Source of the DNA: Aphanomyces cochlioides
Lineage: Eukaryota > Oomycota > Saprolegniomycetes > Saprolegniales > Verrucalvaceae
Direction: 5' to 3'
Assembly (NCBI GenBank): GCA_019828595.1
Contig: JAHQRK010000002.1
Coordinates: 3,224,001-3,288,000, forward strand
DNA: 64,000 nucleotides
Position numbers and translations under genes: made by a program. This document shows positions 54,388-64,000 of this stretch, piece after piece. Under the pieces are notes generated by a model, which made no database searches, had not been told where the DNA came from, and was given only the letters and a program-made list of their open reading frames with translations. Each line of letters begins with the position of its first letter. Positions within the stretch are counted from its first letter, which is position 1.

Positions 54388-54742
54388 GGTTGCTTGAATG
54401 ACAAAACAACAGTCGGTCAAATCTTGATCTTTTTCCACCCAGAAGAACCACTTGAAGAGGAACCACAACAACGACCCCAAGAACAACCAGAAGAACCTGA
54501 ACTACCTGAACAACACGAACAACCTGAACAACACGAAGGAGGACCGTATCAACTACCTGAAGAAGGTCCAGAAGAATTCCTCGAAGAAGAACCCACTGAA
54601 CGAGCTGTATTGGTATTTCCCTTGGCATTGCTCGACCAACAGACGACGATTTCTCACCAAGAGGTACCTTGTTGAGGTTGTTCGACGGGTTCTGCGACTC
54701 GCTCCGCGGGTCGACCTTGGGTCCTTCTCGCCTTGGATCGTA

Positions 54743-54985
54743 CCTACGTTGCTTGCATATCGTCGCCGTAGACATTTGCCACTACTCCACGCGAAGATCC
54801 TAGTGGGTCCAATCCATGCCATCTTGTTCAACGGCACGCTTGTGTATATCGTACACATTGTGGCAGACAAGGCAACCAAGTGGAGAATCACTGCGACGAT
54901 GGGCGAAGTGAGAAAACTACACGATTGCATGCAGCGTGAAGTGGAAGACGGCGATGCGTTGCTTGCTTTGAGATCAACTCTGTGA
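54743..54985 (+). pseudogene. Duplicated C-terminal part of the membrane protein, inverted copy
   Basis: In the right arm the plus strand repeats the last 80 codons of the minus-strand membrane protein (PTLLAYRRRRHLPLLHAKIL ... DGDALLALRSTL) and ends at the same stop. It has no ATG of its own and is fused in frame to an unrelated upstream stretch (54452-54740) that contains imperfect AACAACCTGAA-type repeats. A functional product is unlikely. Confidence 0.75.
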
Positions 54986-55127
54986 CCGGCATGCAGACGT
55001 TCTTGAGCGCCATTACAGCCAGTGCACTCTGGTCCTCCGCGCCGTCGCTGCGTAAATTCTGCCAAATGTATTGATGCATTTACTCTTGTAAGAACTTCTC
55101 ATAAACTATCTTTTATTGAAGTCGTTA

Positions 55128-55531
55128 TACGTCTAAGGCCGACTTTCAGGAGCTAATGCTCGCTGGTGACACCTTGACACTGATACTCGGTGGATTTGAA
55201 GAAGCGACATGTATGAATACGACGAATACACATCAAGAAACGAACCGGCTGATCTACCCTGTGTATCATTTCGGTGAAGATATGACGTACAATGCTCTCA
55301 GTTATTTCCTCCCATTCCGTCTTTGACTCAACAAATTGAAGCCCCCCTGGTGTGATGGCTTTTGTATCGAGGTGGTGCTTCTATATGCCGTTCCGATCCG
55401 CCGAGCTCATCAATGTGGCTGCAAACCCATTCAATTGCCGACAATTTCCAATCCTGCTCATAATATGTTGAAAAGTGCCACAAGGTCTACCTCGTCGATC
55501 CTAAGGCAGTGCTGGAGATTTATGTAGGATG
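55128..55531 (+). pseudogene. Coding remnants of an unrecognised gene
   Basis: Three plus-strand pieces read like protein in different frames: ADFQELMLAGDTLTLILGGF ... PVYHFGEDMTYNALSYFLPF (about 55138-55326), FVSRWCFYMPFRSAELINVA (about 55355-55430), and EKCHKVYLVDPKAVLEIYVG (about 55471-55531). The frame changes and stops point to a decayed gene. No family recognised. Confidence 0.4.
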
Positions 55532-55786
55532 ATTGCTTCCTTTGACAAAATGGAAAGAACGACTCTCGTGTGTATTCTCTCCATTACTGGTAACGAATTG
55601 AATGTAGAGATAGTTTATTAGAAGTTCTTACAAGAGTAAATGCATCAATTTGTCCACTCGAGAGAAAGTTTGAAAATGATAAGCTCAATTCGGATCCGGA
55701 TAAACGACATTGCCAATCAGCGTACTGTATTGTGAATCAAGATTGAAATGTGCAGCCGCATCGGCCTAATTAGCTGCTTTTCAAGC

Positions 55787-56846
55787 TTAAATACTACGCC
55801 ATTCTTCCATCCAAGGCGATATCTCCATCGCTTGCTTGGCTGCTGTTTGCCAACCTTGGACTTCTTCCAGTGAGACGCCTTCGACTTCGCGCCAGAGTAA
55901 ATCGACGGGAGTTGCACTCAAATCGTATGGGGTGGCCACTTTGGCGGCTTCCAGCACTTGAAATGTTCCAGACGGTGCTTGAGCCAAGATGTCTTGCATG
56001 CAGTCGTCCAGTTGCTGAAACCGAGCCTATGGATACACTTGGTAAAGAGGCATATCTAAATGGAGAACCTCTTGAATGAGAGCTTCGATGCGGTCCAAGC
56101 TCATAGTTTGCATCGGGAACTGTCGTCTCCACTTGGAAAAAAGCTCTTCTGCGTTTGCATTTGCGAGCTCCAAACGCCGCGTCACTTGCAAAGCATCAAG
56201 GGTTGCAGCGGTGGCAATCGAGTCGACGGCACGGACAAGTTCATCGTCTGGTGCAGCACATCCACTCGAGCGATCAATGGCAGCAAGCTAAAAGCAAAAA
56301 AACTTCAGCATTTTCAAGATTGAGAAGAGGATACATTGGCGCATGTCCACGGCTTGTCTTCTTCATCGTCATCATCGTCGTCTTGGAGGCTGACTCTGCG
56401 TTTGTCAGCAACCGCGACAATACGTGCTTTGCCACAGACGTCGCAAAACACAGTGAAAGTCTCGTCCTCTTCCTTCTCTCCGTCTTCCTCATCATCTTTG
56501 GAATCTTTTTGAGCTGGAGTTGACGTCACCGCGGCAGCTGAAGGTAGCATGCTTGGTGGATGCAATCGAGCAAGCGCTGCTCGAGCTGTGGCATTGCGTA
56601 GCGCTCGCAAATCAACAGCCCGAGCCGTCGCCTCTTCCTCAGCTTTCTTAGCCATCTCTTCATGATTATGTTGGATAGGCACTACGGGCACTGGAGCTGT
56701 TTCATCAGGTAGTTCTTCAAATTCCTCTTCCTTGCGCCACCGACCACCACCTGTAGCCTACAGCTCCGTTATAACATCTCTTGCCTTTAGCTTACAAGCG
56801 ACTCCAAAGCCTTGGCAGAGAGAGTTCTAGCCATCATACTCGCCAT
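55787..56846 (-). CDS. CW-type zinc-finger-like protein
   Basis: Four exons (56846-56796, 56757-56335, 56287-56069, 56026-55787), introns of 38-47 nt, 310 residues. The N-terminus is MASMMARTLSAKALESL. Residues about 105-170 resemble a CW zinc finger: FCDVCGKARIVAV, an acidic insert, then KPWTCAN across an intron and GCAAPDD, giving the C-x2-C ... W-x-C ... C pattern. CW fingers read histone H3K4 methylation in chromatin proteins. The C-terminal half is helical (LDALQVTRRLELANANAEEL, WQTAAKQAMEISPWMEEW). The acidic loop (DDDDDDEED) is longer than usual. The first 20 bp overlap the last codons of the upstream gene on the same strand. Confidence 0.65.
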
Positions 56847-58021
56847 GAATCCAATGAAGAATAAGAGGAAGGGGGTACCGTGTCCGTGTGTCTAGGAAAG
56901 ACCAATCTTCATGGGGCAGGAGAGCGGCTAATCCAGCACCGACGTCACCATTGTACAGCCTGGCTACGCTCCAAAAGACGCTACAGAGCAAAGTCAACTG
57001 TACTGGAGACAGCTATGTGCTCAACAGACCGTGGAGAACATTGCGCCATGTTGAACGGCTTGAGCATTTCCTTGTCGCCGTCCAAGACGGCATATTGAAT
57101 GGCTGTACGGAGCTCTGTCGGCTGAAGGCAATCAACAATCTCTTCCTTCCACGTCCGCACGCCGTCCATGAAACGGACCTTCATCTTTCGTGCATCCACC
57201 ATTTGGATGATAAACTTGTTGGCCCAAGCAGCCTTCAATCGAGTATTTGCAAGCGTAGTGTCGTATTGGTATGCAACGGCAGTCTTGGTTGCCTTCCTGA
57301 GGAATTTGTCCGTCTTGGTCGATCCACAGCCACTCACAGCTTGCACCACCTTGATTTCAACATCCTCCTTGCTTCCTAAATTGATCATTGTACGTCGCCG
57401 CTTGGGTTCAGGCGTAGAGGCGCTTAAAGGTGCCCCTCCTGTTCCAGCTGTAGTTGCTGGTACAGAGGTATTGCTACTGATCGCTGGAGCCGTCGTAGGA
57501 GTTGAATCGCTCAGTTTGACTCCCGTGCCTTGGAACCTTTTGCGATTCAGTGTCACTTTAATCACTGCTTTGGGTTTTCCAGCAACTTTAGGCTCCGCAG
57601 GAGGTTGTGGTGCTGCCGGCGCCGTTGATGGAGCTCCAAGCATGACGCCGACACCGGATCCTGTGAATTTGCCTTTCTTTGGTCGCGACACACGAGTTGA
57701 CATGTTCTGTGGCTCGATCACAACTGTGTCCTGGTTCTGGAAGATGTGCTCAACAGGCGTGTCTGGCGTGGCATCGATTTCTTTCGGTGGAAACCCAGCG
57801 CGGTCTAAACATCAACTCTTGCAACAAGATGATCTAAGTTCGACGTACACGTGAAAGAAGAGGACGCCGACAGCGAGACCGCCGCTAATGCTTTCTCTAG
57901 ATACGCGATCACTCTGTTGTTTTCTCATGGAAACATTACCTTGAAACTCCTTGAATGAGCTCGACGGTGCGATTTGCACGACGGCGACACCCTTGGGCGA
58001 CCGCACTCGGACACTCAACAT
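56827..58021 (-). CDS. Protein with N-terminal ubiquitin-like fold and conserved C-terminal domain
   Basis: Four exons (58021-57940, 57896-57849, 57804-57030, 56980-56827) with introns of 43-49 nt give 352 residues. The N-terminal 75 residues (MLSVRVRSPKGVAVVQIAPS, FKEFQ, YRAGFPPKEID, NQDTVVIEP) have the strand and turn order of the ubiquitin/UBX fold of OTU1 (YOD1), including the FPP turn and the final QDTVVIE strand. A Pro/Ala/Ser linker follows, then a conserved 170-residue C-terminal part (INLGSKEDVEIKVVQAVSG, FIIQMVDARKMKVRFMDGVR, PRVFWSVARLYNGDVGAGL, LLPHEDWSFLDTRTR). There is no OTU protease Cys/His box, so it is not OTU1 itself. The C-terminal family is not recognised. Confidence 0.7.
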
Positions 58022-58042
58022 GATTTCTGTTTTGAATAATTT

Positions 58043-58103
58043 GCCAATCATACAAATGTCGATATAATTTTAGCCAATCAAAAAAATTGAAAATGAACCA
58101 ATG
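58043..58103 (-). promoter_or_regulatory. Three CCAAT boxes upstream of the ubiquitin-fold gene
   Basis: CCAAT occurs at about 58044, 58074 and 58098 on the plus strand, within 85 bp upstream of the minus-strand start at 58021, at roughly 25-30 bp spacing. Similar ATTGG clusters precede the GEF gene at 26043, but in the opposite orientation relative to transcription. Confidence 0.35.
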
Positions 58104-58401
58104 AAATAATTAAAGAAATGGAATAAATACCAACAAATATTGTCTTTTTCACCCAAATTTGTATTTTTTACCAAAATCGAATTCTATTCCAAATCGATTC
58201 GATCATACTGAAGTCAAGTATAAATTGAAAGTATGGCAAACGTCCCAAATTAATTACACGTGTGTCTGGGTGTGTTTTGCGTGAATTAGGTAAATACTCG
58301 ATTCTGATTGGCTGAGCGATTTGCAGATCGATTTGAAAAATCGATACATTTCGGACCCCCCTCACAATTTCGAATGAAATTGACAATATAATCATCATTT
58401 T

Positions 58402-59344
58402 ATTATTGTGGTTATAATAAAAAACTGGAGTCGTGCGGAATAAATTTTGACGCAAGCAAATTGACGCAACAATTGACGCATACAAATTTCAAGTGAAAAG
58501 AAATTGAATGTTTCGAACATGTTTTCAAACATTTAAAACGTTTGAAATTACACTATTTAATGGTCACGATCGAGGTCAATATAAGAAAATGTTTGCGTAA
58601 ACTTTAAATAGTGTTGCGTCAATTAATTGAAACATTTTCAAAACCTATCAAATTTCCAGTTTTGGACCCAAACGACAATACAGTGTATCTTCATTGATGT
58701 TGGCCTCAAACAAATTCACTAGGCTCGTGGTGTCCCAGCTAGATCAGTGTAGATGAGGTTCAACTTCTCTTTCTTAAATTGGTGGAATGGCGAAGTTACG
58801 TACAATCAAGAAGATACGAGTGTCATGAACAATGAATTCCTTATTGGAAATATATTGACTATATTAAAATTACTGTATATTTGAAAATTGTAATGAAAGC
58901 CTGACGAGCAAACAAAAAAAGGCTCATCCTGCAGCGAATATTCCTCAAAGTGTTGTTACGATTCAAGTAGACTTGAGCTTATACAATTTCGTGAACGTTA
59001 AATGCAAAGTGCTTGAGCATGGACAGGAGCTTCAAGACGAATACAAAAATTGATCTACTTTTTTTATTGTCGTTTTGGTCCAAAACTGAAATTTGATATG
59101 TTTTGAAAATATTTCAATTAATTGACGCTTACACTATTTAAATCTTACGCAAACATTTTCTTATATTGACCTCGATCGTGACCATTAAATAGTGTAATTT
59201 CAAACGTTTTAAATGTTTGAAAACATGTTCGAAACATTCAATTTCTTTTCACTTGAAATTTGTATGCGTCAATTGTTGCGTCAATTTGCTTGCGTCAAAA
59301 TTTATTCCGCACGACTCCAGTTTTCTATTAAAACGACAATAATT
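58402..59344. mobile_element. Non-autonomous foldback element with ~275-bp terminal inverted repeats
   Basis: The left arm (58402-58678) and right arm (59067-59344) are reverse complements with scattered differences, sharing AAAACTGGAGTCGTGCGGAA, TTGACGCAACAATTGACGCA, GAACATGTTTTCAAACATTT and GACCTCGATCGTGACCATTA-type blocks. The 388-bp centre (58679-59066) has no coding frame. Ends read ATTATTGT...ACAATAAT. A clear target duplication was not found. There is no transposase, so it would depend on an element elsewhere. Confidence 0.8.
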
Positions 59345-59458
59345 AACATTTTTTTAATTTTCCATCATTTGACTCTCCACAGGAGTGCTTTGAGGCTCTC
59401 CTCATGAGAGTGACTCTCTGGTTGGCCATGGAGATTTTTGCATTTTGAAATTAGAAAG

Positions 59459-62400
59459 ATGGTGAAGAAGAAGGTGGACGCGCGCGTTCGAACTTTGATT
59501 GAAAACTGCGTCAAGACGAACCACCGCTCGTTCTTCGTTCTTGTAGGCGACCATGGGAAGGATCAGGTTGTGAATCTGCACTATATTTTATCCAAGACAG
59601 TCGTGAAAGCCCGTCCGAAAGTGCTCTGGTGCTACAAGAAAGAGCTAGGATTTTCCACGCACAAGCAGAAACGCATGAAACAAATCAAGAAACAAATGGC
59701 ACGTGGTCTCTACGACGCGAACCAAGACGATCCATTTGAATTGTTTATCTCGTCGACGGATATTCGATGGTGTTATTACAAAGAGACCCAAAAGATCCTT
59801 GGTAAAACGTACGGCATGTGCGTCTTGCAGGATTTTGAAGCCATCACACCAAATATTCTCGCACGAACGATTGAAACAGTCGAAGGCGGTGGTGTTGTCG
59901 TCCTGCTCCTTCGTACCATGTCGTCGCTCAAGAAATTGTACACTATGACGATGGATGTCCATTCCCGCTTCCGTACGGAAGCTCATCAAGATGTTGTCGC
60001 GCGCTTCAATGAACGATTCATCCTGTCTCTCAGCTCGTGTGACAAGTGTTTGGTCCTTGATGATGAATTGAATGTGCTGCCAATCTCGAAGCATGCTCGC
60101 AATATTGAAGCTCTTCCACCTGTCGATGACGACACGGTTTCGCCTACCCAGCAAGAATTGCTGGATCTCAAGGAATCCCTCAAGGATACACAACCTGTCG
60201 GAGCTCTTGTTACCGAAGCACGAACGATGGATCAAGCCAAAGCTGTCTTAACTTTTGTCGAAGCGATTGCTGAAAAGACTTTGCGATCAACAGTGGCTTT
60301 GACGGCTGGACGTGGTCGCGGTAAATCGGCAGCACTCGGTATGGCTCTTGCAGCTGCAGTTGCGTATGGATACAGCAACATCTTTGTAACAGCACCGTCG
60401 CCTGAAAACTTGGGCACCGTGTTCGATTTCGTCTTTAAAGGTCTTGATGCCCTCAAGTACAAGGAACACATCGACTACGAAATCATCCAAAGTACAAATC
60501 CGGAATTCAACCATGCTGTTGTCCGTGTCAACATCTTCCGGGAACACCGTCAGACGATCCAGTACATCCAGCCAAACCACCACGAAAAGCTCTCACAAGC
60601 CGAATTGCTTGCTATTGATGAAGCTGCCGCGATCCCGCTTCCAGTGGTCAAGAATTTGCTCGGTCCTTACTTGGTCTTCATGTCATCGACAATCAACGGA
60701 TACGAAGGCACGGGTCGCTCGTTGTCGCTCAAATTGATCCAAAAATTGCGTGAACAGCAAGGCTCTGCTGCTGCCGCTGCTCGTCAAGCTGCTTCGTCCA
60801 TCCATGGCGAGAACAAGACGCGCAAAGGTGAACGCAAGTTGCACGAGGAGCGATGGCAAGCCGCCAGTTCAGCTGCGCATGATCAATTGACAACTGGCAA
60901 CAGCTACGGCGGTCGTGTGCTTCGTGAAATTAGTTTGGAAATTCCAATCCGTTATGCCCAAGAAGACTCTGTCGAAGACTGGCTCAACCGTTTGCTTTGC
61001 CTCACTTGCAGCACGCCCAAAGTGTCGGGTGGCACGCCTCATCCCCGTGACTGCGAGCTGTACTATGTCGACCGCGACTCTTTGTTTTCATACCACAAGC
61101 TGTCTGAGAGCTTCCTCCAACGTATCATGGCTCTCTACGTTGCGTCGCACTACAAAAATCAACCGAACGACTTGCAACTCCTCAGTGATGCGCCAGCCCA
61201 TCACATTTTTGTCTTGTTGGGACCTCAAGCTGAAGGCCAAGGCAATGCAGTACGGACGTTTCCTGACTGTGCGGTTGTTCAACTTGTTTGTAGGGTCAAT
61301 TGCCAGATGTGCTGTGCGTCGTTCAAGTCGCCTTGGAAGGTGAAATCTCGAAAGAGTCTGTCCAAGCTCAACTGGCGCGTGGCCAACGAGCGAGCGGCGA
61401 TTTGATTCCATGGACGGTCGCCCAACAATTTCAAGACAACGAATTTGCAGCGCTTTCAGGCGCTCGCGTTGTGCGCATCGCGACACATCCTGATGTCACT
61501 GGTCTGTTTCTACGCAGTCGGACGTCTTGCTGACTTGTCTTTTTTTAGGCATGGGCTATGGTTCTCGATGCATTCAGTTGCTCACCAAGTACTACCAAGG
61601 CGAAATGGCCGGCGCTGCTGACGACGACGAATCCGCTGAAGGCGAAAAGGAACCTGCCAAGGACGACGAAGACGACGACGATGAGAGCCAATTGCTGTCT
61701 GAAAAGGTCAAACCTCGCAAGAAGCTTCCGCCTCTTCTTTTGCCGCTGACGGACCGACCGGCTGAACGACTCCATTGGTTTGGTACGTCCTTTGGCTTGA
61801 CGCTGCCTCTCTACACCTTCTGGAACCGCGCTGGTTTCAAATCTGTCTACATCCGCCAGACTGCGAACCCGCTCACTGGCGAACACACGACGATTATGCT
61901 CAATGCGCTCAACTGCTCGGATCTCCCCGCTTCCCCAGCCCCTGGTTGGCTTGATGAATTCGTCGCCGATGCCAAACGCCGTCTTGTATCTCTCCTTGCC
62001 TATGAATTCAGGAGCTTGCCAGTGTCGTTGGCCTTGAGCTTGCTCACAGACTCGTCCAAGTCGTCTGCAAACGAACTCCAACGAGCGTCCACCGGCCTCA
62101 TCCAAGCTTCAGAATTACAAGTCACAATCACACCGTTCGACATTAAGCGACTCCAGTCGTACGCCAAGAACATGGTGGATTATCACATGATCGTCGACTT
62201 GGTCCCGCTCGTGGCACGTCTGTACTTTTTGGACCGCCTGCCCGACACAACGTTGTCGTACTTGCAGCGCGCGATCTTGATGAACATTGGCCTCCAGCAT
62301 CAAAATGTCGATGTGCTCACGTCTGAGCTGAACGTGCCTTCGAATCAAGTGCTCGCTCTGTTCAACAAGAGCATTCGCAAGTTTAGTACAGCGTTTCAAT

Positions 62401-62759
62401 CCATTCTCGAAGCGGAAGTTGCCGCGACGATGGAAGTGCCCAAGCAAGTGGCGGCCATGGCTCCAACGGCCGAAAGTCTAGAAGAAGATTTGGCCGACGG
62501 CAAGGACCAAGCGCTCAAGAAACTCAAGCAGAAGGAACTCTTGGAAACGCTCAACTTGGAGAAGTATGCCGTCCGCGGCAACGACGAAGACTGGGCGGCC
62601 GCGCTCGAAGACAAGGACGCGTCCAAGCTCAAGAATGTCCAGGTCAAAAAGATCAAAAAGCGAAAAGAAGAAGACGTCAACGCATCCGCGTCGTCGTCCA
62701 AGCAGAGCAACAGCGGACATCCCAAGAAGAAGAAGAGCAAGTACGCTAACCTCAAGTAA
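59459..62759 (+). CDS. NAT10: RNA cytidine acetyltransferase (NAT10/Kre33)
   Basis: Three exons (59459-61249, 61294-61501, 61549-62759), introns of 44 and 47 nt, 1069 residues (human NAT10 is 1025). Domains in order: TmcA-like N-terminus (MVKKKVDARVRTLIENCVKT, SFFVLVGDHGKDQVVNLHYI); RecA-like helicase with Walker A TAGRGRGKSAALG and Walker B LLAIDEAAAIPLPVV; GNAT acetyltransferase with the acetyl-CoA loop HPDVTGMGYGSRCIQLL; and a C-terminal tRNA-binding region. A Lys-rich nucleolar-type tail ends HPKKKKSKYANLK. The enzyme makes N4-acetylcytidine in 18S rRNA and tRNA in an ATP-dependent reaction and is needed for small-subunit assembly. The catalytic parts appear intact. Confidence 0.96.
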
Positions 62760-62857
62760 GAAATTTCCATTACAGTCGATCGTTGTGGTCTCTGGAGCGA
62801 CTACGTGTCTTCTCGCGTCGTGTCCCAAGGCGGTTTGCATTCTTCGAAAGTTTCTCC

Positions 62858-63751
62858 ATGAGCTACTTCCTGAGGCTGTGCATGACGGTGACATTCGGCG
62901 TCTTCCTCTGGCGAAGTATCGAGCATGCGATCTACAAAGATGTCCGTCATGCCGCGGCGATACACCACAATCTCTTGACACCAGCAGGACCGTTCTTGTT
63001 CATCTGGTGGCTCATCGATACCATGCTCGTCGTGTTTCTCGTCAAGGAATGGCTCTGGCCGACCAAGTTGGTGCCGCGAATGCATGTTCTCTACTTGTTG
63101 TTCATCGCAAGCGCCGTGACGTCGACGCTATGGATGGAATTGTTCGTCGTCGGGTATGACCGCGTGTCGTTCGTGCCGATCTTTGCGAACTGGCTCCTTC
63201 TCTTTGGCGCGTATTTGTTCGTTGAAGACAATGTTCAACCGCGACTCGTGACGTCGATTCTTGCGTCAACGAAAGCGACGCATCTGCTGGCGTCGCCGTC
63301 GTCGGCCGACTTTTGGTGCATCCGCGTGCCGTTCACGCTCTACTGGGCGTGGATTTGCGCCGCCTCGACGATTGCACTCAACATTCTCCTTGAAGCATGG
63401 GGCGTCCATGATATGTGGATCTACATCTTTTGGATCGCGCTGTGGATCTTCGCCAACAGCGTGATTCTAGTCGGCGTTGGCGACTTTGCCTTTGCGTTCG
63501 TTGCGCTCTGGACTCTGATCGGCATTGCGTGCAAGAACCACCACGAGAAGACGTTCTACAGCTCGAGCGACATTGTGCGGTACGGCGAACATTACGCGAT
63601 CGAAGTCATGGCGACAGTCGGTGCAATCGTCTTTGCCAGTCTTTTTGTCTTTCTCGTCGTGCACAAATGGTGGCGTGGCCCGCCATTCGGTCGTCTTGTG
63701 GTCGTCCCCGTGGCGCCCAGCGGGTCGTCTTCCACGTATGGCTCGTTGTAG
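62858..63751 (+). CDS. Multi-pass membrane protein of unknown function
   Basis: A single exon of 297 residues from MSYFLRLCMTVTFGV, the only early in-frame ATG; the frame is open 5' of it without another ATG. Seven or eight hydrophobic segments are visible (PFLFIWWLIDTMLVVFLV, VLYLLFIASAVTSTLWMELF, IFANWLLLFGAYLFV, FTLYWAWICAASTIALNIL, MWIYIFWIALWIFANSVIL, VATVGAIVFASLFVFLVV-like). The N-terminal loop has RSIEHAIYKDVRHAAAIHHN. The tail is short (APSGSSSTYGSL). The start lies 98 bp after the NAT10 stop. No family recognised; TM-rich composition and even spacing suggest a transporter or channel-like fold. Confidence 0.7.
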   Translation: MSYFLRLCMTVTFGVFLWRSIEHAIYKDVRHAAAIHHNLLTPAGPFLFIWWLIDTMLVVFLVKEWLWPTKLVPRMHVLYLLFIASAVTSTLWMELFVVGYDRVSFVPIFANWLLLFGAYLFVEDNVQPRLVTSILASTKATHLLASPSSADFWCIRVPFTLYWAWICAASTIALNILLEAWGVHDMWIYIFWIALWIFANSVILVGVGDFAFAFVALWTLIGIACKNHHEKTFYSSSDIVRYGEHYAIEVMATVGAIVFASLFVFLVVHKWWRGPPFGRLVVVPVAPSGSSSTYGSL

Positions 63752-63852
63752 ATGTACTAGGAATAAAAGTGTCATTCATCTCAACCTTCCTCGATAGCTT
63801 TCTCTTCATTTTTCAGGGGTTTCCACGCACATAGCGGGCGGCGTAGTACTGG

Positions 63853-64000
63853 CTACGCTTGGCGATCGCGGAAAAGACGGCAGAGATAGTCTTCGACGGC
63901 GTGGATCTTGTCAATGGCTTGGGCTTGGGATGCTTGTTCAAAGGTCTTCCATTGCTTGCTGGGTAGCTCATCGACTGGCAACGTAATGCCCCTGTAGGCG
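63853..64000 (-). CDS. C-terminal exon of an unidentified gene, 5' part outside window
   Basis: On the minus strand the window edge leads into a clean frame ending at 63853: RGITLPVDELPSKQWKTFEQ, then SQAQAIDKIHAVEDYLCRLF RDRQA. A possible splice acceptor (CGCCTACAG) is at 63992-64000, so the exon may begin right at the edge. The fragment is too short for family assignment. It converges with the membrane protein ending at 63751. Confidence 0.55.
   Translation of the reverse strand, partial: AYRGITLPVDELPSKQWKTFEQASQAQAIDKIHAVEDYLCRLFRDRQA

Larger units (their letters stand above)
53707..55111. repeat. 369-bp near-identical inverted duplication with 667-bp spacer
   Basis: 53707-54075 and 54743-55111 are reverse complements of each other over 369 bp. 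I found a single mismatch (A or G in the codon region CACT-R-GCTGT), so the arms exceed 99% identity. The arms contain the 3' part of a membrane-protein gene, which is thus present twice in convergent orientation, each running away from the spacer. The outer edge (AGATAGTTTATGAGAAGTTC TTACAAGAGTAAATGCATCA) has a third, slightly altered copy at 55606-55650, in the same orientation as the left arm. Confidence 0.92.

Noticed and set aside
54394..54675. Glu/Pro-rich plus-strand frame with PEQHEQPEQHE repeats
   Set aside because: It is a low-complexity antisense frame in the spacer of the inverted duplication, without conserved start or domain.
1..64000. tRNA, rRNA or riboswitch genes
   Set aside because: No cloverleaf with A and B boxes or conserved RNA core was recognised by eye; a covariance-model scan would be needed to exclude them.

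Overview
This window is eukaryotic nuclear DNA and most likely comes from an oomycete of the Saprolegniales (Aphanomyces or Saprolegnia type). This is inferred from dense genes on both strands, many very short GT-AG introns (mostly 38-50 nt), small single-HSF-domain proteins in tandem, plus-strand-oomycete-style BED/hAT transposons, oomycete-type ankyrin repeats of the GHLEIVKFL kind, and TTTAGGG-like degenerate telomeric tracts. No rRNA or tRNA gene, CRISPR array or bacterial operon was seen. Exon coordinates below were derived by hand from splice sites and reading-frame continuity; in each spliced gene I report with an amino-acid length the exon lengths sum to a whole number of codons.

Region 1-5.4 kb: two tandem heat-shock-factor-like genes separated by decayed coding remnants, then a decayed hAT transposase gene that carries a second, shorter hAT element nested inside it with 8-bp target duplication. 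Region 5.4-19.6 kb: a charged nuclear-type protein, a dysferlin-domain/PDZ protein, a disordered membrane protein, a kynurenine/aminoadipate aminotransferase, a probable meiotic chromosome-axis protein (SYCP2-like), and a class I glutamine amidotransferase. Region 19.6-28.2 kb: a choline-transporter-like protein, a very large multidomain GEF (PH, VPS9-like, PDZ-like, ankyrin, RasGEF-N, RasGEF) and an LtrA-family membrane protein.

Region 28.5-41.6 kb: a UBR1-type N-recognin, a notable FHA / inactive CHAT-like / STAND NTPase protein whose 3' end lies 4 bp from the UBR1 stop, a divergently transcribed protein with a macro-like C-terminus, a CFAP20-domain protein, a coiled-coil protein, an SS18/GIF-type Gln-rich co-activator and the NatC subunit NAA38. 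Region 42-51 kb: AT-rich inverted repeats, two tandem p24 cargo receptors, a membrane-anchored helical protein, decayed ankyrin genes inside a direct duplication, telomere-like tracts, and a TM9SF nonaspanin. Region 51.5-64 kb: a RING/IBR-type ligase with internal repeats, a near-perfect 369-bp inverted duplication, a CW-type zinc-finger gene overlapping the end of a ubiquitin-fold gene, a long-TIR foldback element, the RNA cytidine acetyltransferase NAT10, a multi-pass membrane protein, and the 3' end of one more gene.

The best candidate for something not previously described is the FHA-CHAT-STAND protein (34719-37024). It has the layout of an innate-immune or cell-death sensor, but both positions of the CHAT protease dyad appear substituted, and it shares a 228-bp promoter with the macro-like protein.
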